A stretch of 64,000 nucleotides of DNA from the NCBI GenBank assembly GCA_020848275.1, contig JADLAK010000018.1, positions 1-64,000 on the forward strand, written 5' to 3'. The stretch is from Planctomycetota bacterium. GTDB lineage: Bacteria > Planctomycetota > UBA8742 > UBA2392. The notes beneath the pieces were generated by a model that had not been told where the DNA came from, searched no databases, and saw only the letters and a program-made list of their open reading frames with translations. Shown in pieces: positions 60,656 through 64,000 of this stretch. The position numbers and the translations under genes are program-made. The stretch's first letter is position 1. Every line of letters starts with the position of its first letter.

Positions 60656-60844
60656 ATGGCTACACCGAAAAAACGCAGTTCGAAATCGCGTCGCAACACG
60701 CGCCGCTCGCATCACGCCCTCAAGCTGCCCCACCTTGGCAAAGATCCCAAGACCGGCGCGCCCAAGCTGCCCCATACCGTCTGCGAAGACAGCGGCTACT
60801 ACGGCAAGGAGAAGCGCGTCTTCGTGGTCGAGGAAAAGCTGTAA
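60656..60844 (+). CDS. rpmF: 50S ribosomal protein L32
   Basis: 62 residues: MATPKKRSSKSRRNTRRSHH, the typical basic start of L32, and KLPHTVCEDSGYYGKEKRVF. Only one cysteine remains, so this is the form without a four-Cys zinc ribbon. It is followed at 15 bases by plsX, the widespread rpmF-plsX-fabH-fabD order. Confidence 0.95.
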   Translation: MATPKKRSSKSRRNTRRSHHALKLPHLGKDPKTGAPKLPHTVCEDSGYYGKEKRVFVVEEKL

Positions 60845-60859
60845 TCGGGGAGAGCAGCC

Positions 60860-61885
60860 ATGCCGCGGATTGCCGTGGATGCAATGGGTGGAGACAACGC
60901 CCCGGGCGTTGTCGTGCGCGGCGCGTACAAATACGCGCAGACGCAACCCGATCACCAGGTCATTCTCGTTGGCATCGAGGACAAAGTCGCCCCGGTGCTG
61001 GCGCAGTGCGGCCCCGCGCTCAAGAACATCTCGCTGGTACATGCTCCTGATGTGATCGGGATGGACGAGCATCCGCGCGACGCCCTGCGCAAAAAGAAGC
61101 ACAACTCGCTGAGCGTCGGCTGCGACCTTATCCGCCAGGGCAAAGCTGACGCCGTGCTCAGCGCCGGCAACACCGGCGGCCTGGTCATGGCGGCCACGGT
61201 AATCCTGCGCACGCTGCCGGGCGTGATGAAGGCCGGCATCGCGACCACGCTGCCCACCGTCAAGGGCCGCATCGTGATGATGGACGTCGGCGCCAACGTC
61301 GAGACCAAGCCCAATCATCTGCTGCAGTATGCGGCGATGGGCGAAATTTTCTACCGCGCCCTGATGCCTGCGCGCGAAAAGCTGCGCGTCGGCTTGCTGA
61401 CCGTCGGCTCTGAAGAAGGCAAAGGCAGCACCGTGATCCGTGAGGCCCACGCGTTGCTCACGCAAAGCGGCTTGAGTTTCTCGGGCAACTGCGAAGGCAA
61501 CGACATCTTCGAGGGCAACTTCGAAGTGGTTGTCTGCGACGGCGAGCTTGGCAACGTGGTGCTCAAAACCGCCGAGGGCATCGCCGACGCGATCACCAAG
61601 CTGCTGATGGGCCACGTGAAGGCCGCGGAACTCGCGACCGACCCGCGCTGGGCCAAGGCGGCGGGCGGCCTGATGAAGGACATCGACTGGCGCGACGTCG
61701 GGGGCGCGGTGTTGCTTGGCGTGGGCGGGACTGTCGTGATTTCCCACGGCCGCAGTGACGAGCGTGCGATTTTCTCGGGCATCCGTGTGGCCGCCGAGTG
61801 CTGCCAGCACAAGGTCAACGAGCAGATCGTCAAGGTGCTGGAGTCGCAGAAGGCCAAAAGCGGCGCCGGCGTCACACCGGCGTAA
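60860..61885 (+). CDS. plsX: phosphate acyltransferase PlsX
   Basis: 341 residues. Makes acyl-phosphate from acyl-ACP for phospholipid synthesis. Signatures: RIAVDAMGGDNAPGVVVRGA at the start, VLSAGNTGGLVMAATVILRTLPGV, MMDVGANVETKPNHLLQYA, GNCEGNDIFEGNFEVVVCDGELGNVVLK and the ending GVGGTVVISHGRSDERAI. Second gene of the lipid block. A degenerate REP hairpin follows 29 bases after the stop. Confidence 0.97.
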   Translation: MPRIAVDAMGGDNAPGVVVRGAYKYAQTQPDHQVILVGIEDKVAPVLAQCGPALKNISLVHAPDVIGMDEHPRDALRKKKHNSLSVGCDLIRQGKADAVLSAGNTGGLVMAATVILRTLPGVMKAGIATTLPTVKGRIVMMDVGANVETKPNHLLQYAAMGEIFYRALMPAREKLRVGLLTVGSEEGKGSTVIREAHALLTQSGLSFSGNCEGNDIFEGNFEVVVCDGELGNVVLKTAEGIADAITKLLMGHVKAAELATDPRWAKAAGGLMKDIDWRDVGGAVLLGVGGTVVISHGRSDERAIFSGIRVAAECCQHKVNEQIVKVLESQKAKSGAGVTPA

Positions 61886-61913
61886 TCATTGTCATTCGCG
61901 AAATTTCAAGATG

Positions 61914-61936
61914 GCGTGGCCGCAGGGCCGCGCTAC
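61914..61936 (-). repeat. degenerate REP-like hairpin
   Basis: On the minus strand GTAGCGCGGCC followed by CTGC and GGCCAC, with one stem mismatch. Its lead is identical to the REP copies in alaS 2 kb upstream. Confidence 0.5.
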
Positions 61937-61999
61937 AGCCTTTCCAGAGCGGCGCAATTTATCTAATGTGCGCCCTTCAATCTGGCGGGGCCTCAAACG

Positions 62000-62983
62000 G
62001 TGCAGAACCTGAGTCCGGGCATTATCGGCGTCGGCTCGTATATTCCCGAGCGCGTTGTCACCAACGACGACCTTAAGCAGTTTGTCGATACCAACGATGA
62101 GTGGATCCGGACCCGCACCGGCATCCGCGAGCGCCGCTTTGCGCGCGCCGACGAATACACCTCGGACATGGCGCTGGCGGCCCTGAAAAAGGCGCTGGCG
62201 CGCGCCGAGATCGACGCCAAGAAACTCGATTACATCCTGGTCGCGACCGCGAGCCCTGACAACACCTTCCCCAACACCGCGTGCTGGGTGCAGAAGGGGC
62301 TGGGCCTCGAAGGCGTGGCATGTCTTGACGTGTCAACGGCGTGTTCGGGCTTTGTATACGCGCTGCAGCTCGCCACCGCACTGGTTGCCTCCGGCCAGAA
62401 CAAATGCGTCGCGGTCATCGGCGCCGAGAAACTTTCGGCCATCACGAACTTCCAGGACCGCGGCTCTTGTATTTTGTTCGCGGATGGCGCGGGCGCGGCA
62501 GTCGTTACGATGACGCAGGGCCGCGGCACGATCATCTGCAGCAACACAGGCGCGCTGTTCGATTACGACGCGCTGGCCGTGCCCGCCGGCGGTTGCCGCC
62601 TGCCGGCTTCGCGCGAAACCGTCGAAAAGAACCAGCACACGATCGCCATGAACGGCCGCGCGACCTACCAGACCGCCGTGCGCAAGTTTGTCGAGATGGC
62701 CAACGAGGCCTGCACGCGCGGTGGCATCAAGATTTCCGACCTGAACATCGTGATCCCGCACCAGGCCAACGAGCACATCGTCTACAGCGCCATGGACCGC
62801 GCCGGTGTGCCGCGTGAACGGGTGATCCTGAACATCGACCGCGTCGGCAACACGAGTTCGGCCAGCATCCCGATCGCGTTCGATGAGGCCGTCGGCGACG
62901 GCCGCATCAAGCGCGGCGATTACATCCTGCTGATGGGCTTCGGCGGCGGCCTGAGCTGGGGATACAATCTGATCAAGTGGTAG
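62000..62983 (+). CDS. fabH: beta-ketoacyl-ACP synthase III
   Basis: 327 residues from a GTG start. Condenses acetyl-CoA with malonyl-ACP to start fatty-acid chains. Catalytic triad: Cys115 in VSTACSGFVYAL, His254 in VIPHQANEHIV and Asn284 in RVGNTSSASIPIAF. The N-terminal DEWIRTRTGIRERRFA is diagnostic. One codon stretch (LDVST) contains a TTGAC-NN-GTCAA palindrome at 62325. It is followed by word-palindrome I and fabD. Confidence 0.97.
   Translation: MQNLSPGIIGVGSYIPERVVTNDDLKQFVDTNDEWIRTRTGIRERRFARADEYTSDMALAALKKALARAEIDAKKLDYILVATASPDNTFPNTACWVQKGLGLEGVACLDVSTACSGFVYALQLATALVASGQNKCVAVIGAEKLSAITNFQDRGSCILFADGAGAAVVTMTQGRGTIICSNTGALFDYDALAVPAGGCRLPASRETVEKNQHTIAMNGRATYQTAVRKFVEMANEACTRGGIKISDLNIVIPHQANEHIVYSAMDRAGVPRERVILNIDRVGNTSSASIPIAFDEAVGDGRIKRGDYILLMGFGGGLSWGYNLIKW
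62325..62336. repeat. TTGAC-GT-GTCAA palindrome
   Basis: Inside fabH, read as part of CLDVSTA. Flank on the left extends as GTCTTGAC. Confidence 0.55.
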
Positions 62984-62998
62984 TCGGGGAAAAATACA

Positions 62999-63073
62999 GG
63001 CTAAAAGCTAAAGGCTAAAATTTGATTTGGGTCGGCGATGACCCGGGACAAATTTTAGCTTTTGGCCTTTAGC
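62999..63073. repeat. word-palindrome I between fabH and fabD
   Basis: GCTAAAAGCTAAAGGC-type left arm (62999-63024) and TTTTAGCTTTTGGCC-type right arm (63049-63073). By hand 22 of 25 match, and all three mismatches are transitions. Confidence 0.65.
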
Positions 63074-63098
63074 TTGTTGTTTCAAAGGGACATTTCGC

Positions 63099-64000
63099 AT
63101 GCCAAAGACAGCATTGTTGTTCCCCGGTCAGGGTGCGCAGTTCGTCGGGATGGGTAAAGATCTGGCGGAAGCGTTTCCGGCCGCAAAAGCCGTGTTCGCG
63201 CAGGCCGACAAGCTGCTGGATTTCCCGCTCTCGCGCGTGTGCTTTGAGGGCCCGGAAGCGGACCTCAACAAGACCGACGTCAGCCAGCCCGCGATTCTGG
63301 CGCATTCCTGGGCCGTGTTCGAAGTTCTTAAATCGACCGAAAAAGGCCGCGCGCTCATAGATCGCGGTCTGGTTGCCGCGGGACTCTCGCTCGGTGAATA
63401 TTCCGCGCTGGCCGCTGCCGGCGCGATGAGCTGGGCCGACGCACTCAAGCTTGTCCGGGCCCGTGGGCGTTATATGCAAGAGGCGTGCGTTATTAAACCG
63501 AGCACCATGGCGAGCATCGTCGGGCTTGACGACGACAAGCTTGAGGCGGCGGTTGCGCCTGCGCGTGCGCTGGGCGTCTGCGTGCTCGCGAACTTCAACG
63601 CACCGGGACAGGTCGCGATCAGCGGTGAGAAGCCTGCCATTGAAGAAGCCATGAAACTGGCCAAGGCCGCCGGCGCGAAGCTGATTGCGCCTCTCGCGGT
63701 CGCGGGTGCCTTCCACAGCCCGCTGATGGAGCCTGCGCGCGAACGCCTTGCCAAGGAAATCGACGCGACGAAATTCAGCGTGCCGCGCATCGGCGTGGTT
63801 GCCAACGTGGATGCAGCGGAGAGTCGCGACCCGGCGGTGCTTAAACAGAACCTCGTGCGCCAGTTGACAGTGCCGGTGCTGTGGGCGAAGTCGATGCAGA
63901 AGCTGGTCGATCAGGGCTACGACGAGTTCGTCGAAATCGGCCCCGGCACCGTTCTCGCGGGCCTGTTGAAGCGTACCGCAAAAACCGCCGCACGCCTAAG
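63099..64000 (+). CDS. fabD: malonyl-CoA-ACP transacylase (3' end beyond window)
   Basis: At least 300 residues, cut by the window end just before the expected stop. Transfers malonyl from CoA to ACP. MPKTALLFPGQGAQFVGMGKDLAEAFP at the start, nucleophile Ser97 in GLSLGEYSALAAAGAMSW, the Arg-containing ARGRYMQEA, His206 in AGAFHSPLMEPA and EIGPGTVLAGLLKR near the end. Fourth gene of the lipid block. Confidence 0.96.
   Translation, partial: MPKTALLFPGQGAQFVGMGKDLAEAFPAAKAVFAQADKLLDFPLSRVCFEGPEADLNKTDVSQPAILAHSWAVFEVLKSTEKGRALIDRGLVAAGLSLGEYSALAAAGAMSWADALKLVRARGRYMQEACVIKPSTMASIVGLDDDKLEAAVAPARALGVCVLANFNAPGQVAISGEKPAIEEAMKLAKAAGAKLIAPLAVAGAFHSPLMEPARERLAKEIDATKFSVPRIGVVANVDAAESRDPAVLKQNLVRQLTVPVLWAKSMQKLVDQGYDEFVEIGPGTVLAGLLKRTAKTAARL

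Noticed and set aside
1..64000. CRISPR array, tRNA or rRNA genes
   Set aside because: No regularly spaced direct repeats and no cloverleaf-like T-arm/acceptor pairing was found by eye. A covariance-model scan would be decisive.

Overview
The window is a 64-kb stretch of GC-rich bacterial chromosome carrying about 60 protein genes. No rRNA, tRNA, CRISPR array or prophage was recognised. Several traits point to Planctomycetota or a neighbouring environmental phylum, but none is decisive. These are an ECF sigma factor fused to a transmembrane ectodomain, many secreted proteins without known relatives, an FGE-like membrane protein, an HTTM-DCC fusion, a release-factor-like (baeRF) protein, scattered single nuo and type II secretion genes, and REP/RAYT elements.

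Layout. 0.2-6.3 kb (+): baeRF protein, a secreted protein, a GNAT acetyltransferase, an S10 serine carboxypeptidase and another secreted protein. 6.5-13.2 kb (-): the sigma-ectodomain fusion flanked by a short direct repeat, a VOC protein, an HTTM-DCC membrane enzyme with its partner, and DUF2332. 13.3-23.9 kb (+): a lone nuoD, a Uma2 nuclease-like protein, small membrane proteins, a WD40 protein, a membrane-anchored ectodomain protein, two tandem methyltransferases, secreted proteins and a cyclophilin. 23.9-26.5 kb (-): a PIN toxin-antitoxin pair, a PHP phosphoesterase and a CDF transporter. 26.6-36.2 kb: a probably inactive alpha/beta hydrolase, a coiled-coil protein, a RusA-like resolvase, an FGE-like protein, GspF/PilC, a PTS IIA protein, purine nucleoside phosphorylase and DUF167. 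36.3-40.5 kb: an FHA-GAF-sigma54 activator divergent from cysC, a decayed toxin-antitoxin pair and a pirin. 40.6-51.6 kb (-): large secreted proteins, two with a C-terminal sorting tail, a HigBA module with an operator, an S41 protease and a rhomboid-fold protein lacking its serine. 51.9-64 kb (+): FHA-GAF-HD-GYP, Ku, recA, alaS, then the lipid block rpmF-plsX-fabH-fabD, cut by the window end.

The most striking item is alaS. One uninterrupted reading frame of 1164 codons has a complete REP-associated tyrosine transposase (RAYT), with its REP hairpins, nested in frame inside the editing domain just before the metal-binding CGGTH motif. The transposase catalytic residues (HVH and Tyr) and the synthetase motifs are all readable. 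REP hairpins of the same design (GTAG or GTGG, stem, TCC-like loop) are scattered through the window and in places supply stop codons or protein-coding sequence.

A second pattern is a set of nine imperfect inverted repeats between genes. Their arms are built from short degenerate words (for example GGTTCAG, TTAGGG or GGCTAAA types) that differ from locus to locus, so they share architecture rather than sequence. A third is the palindrome TTGAC-NN-GTCAA, found five times, far more than base composition predicts.
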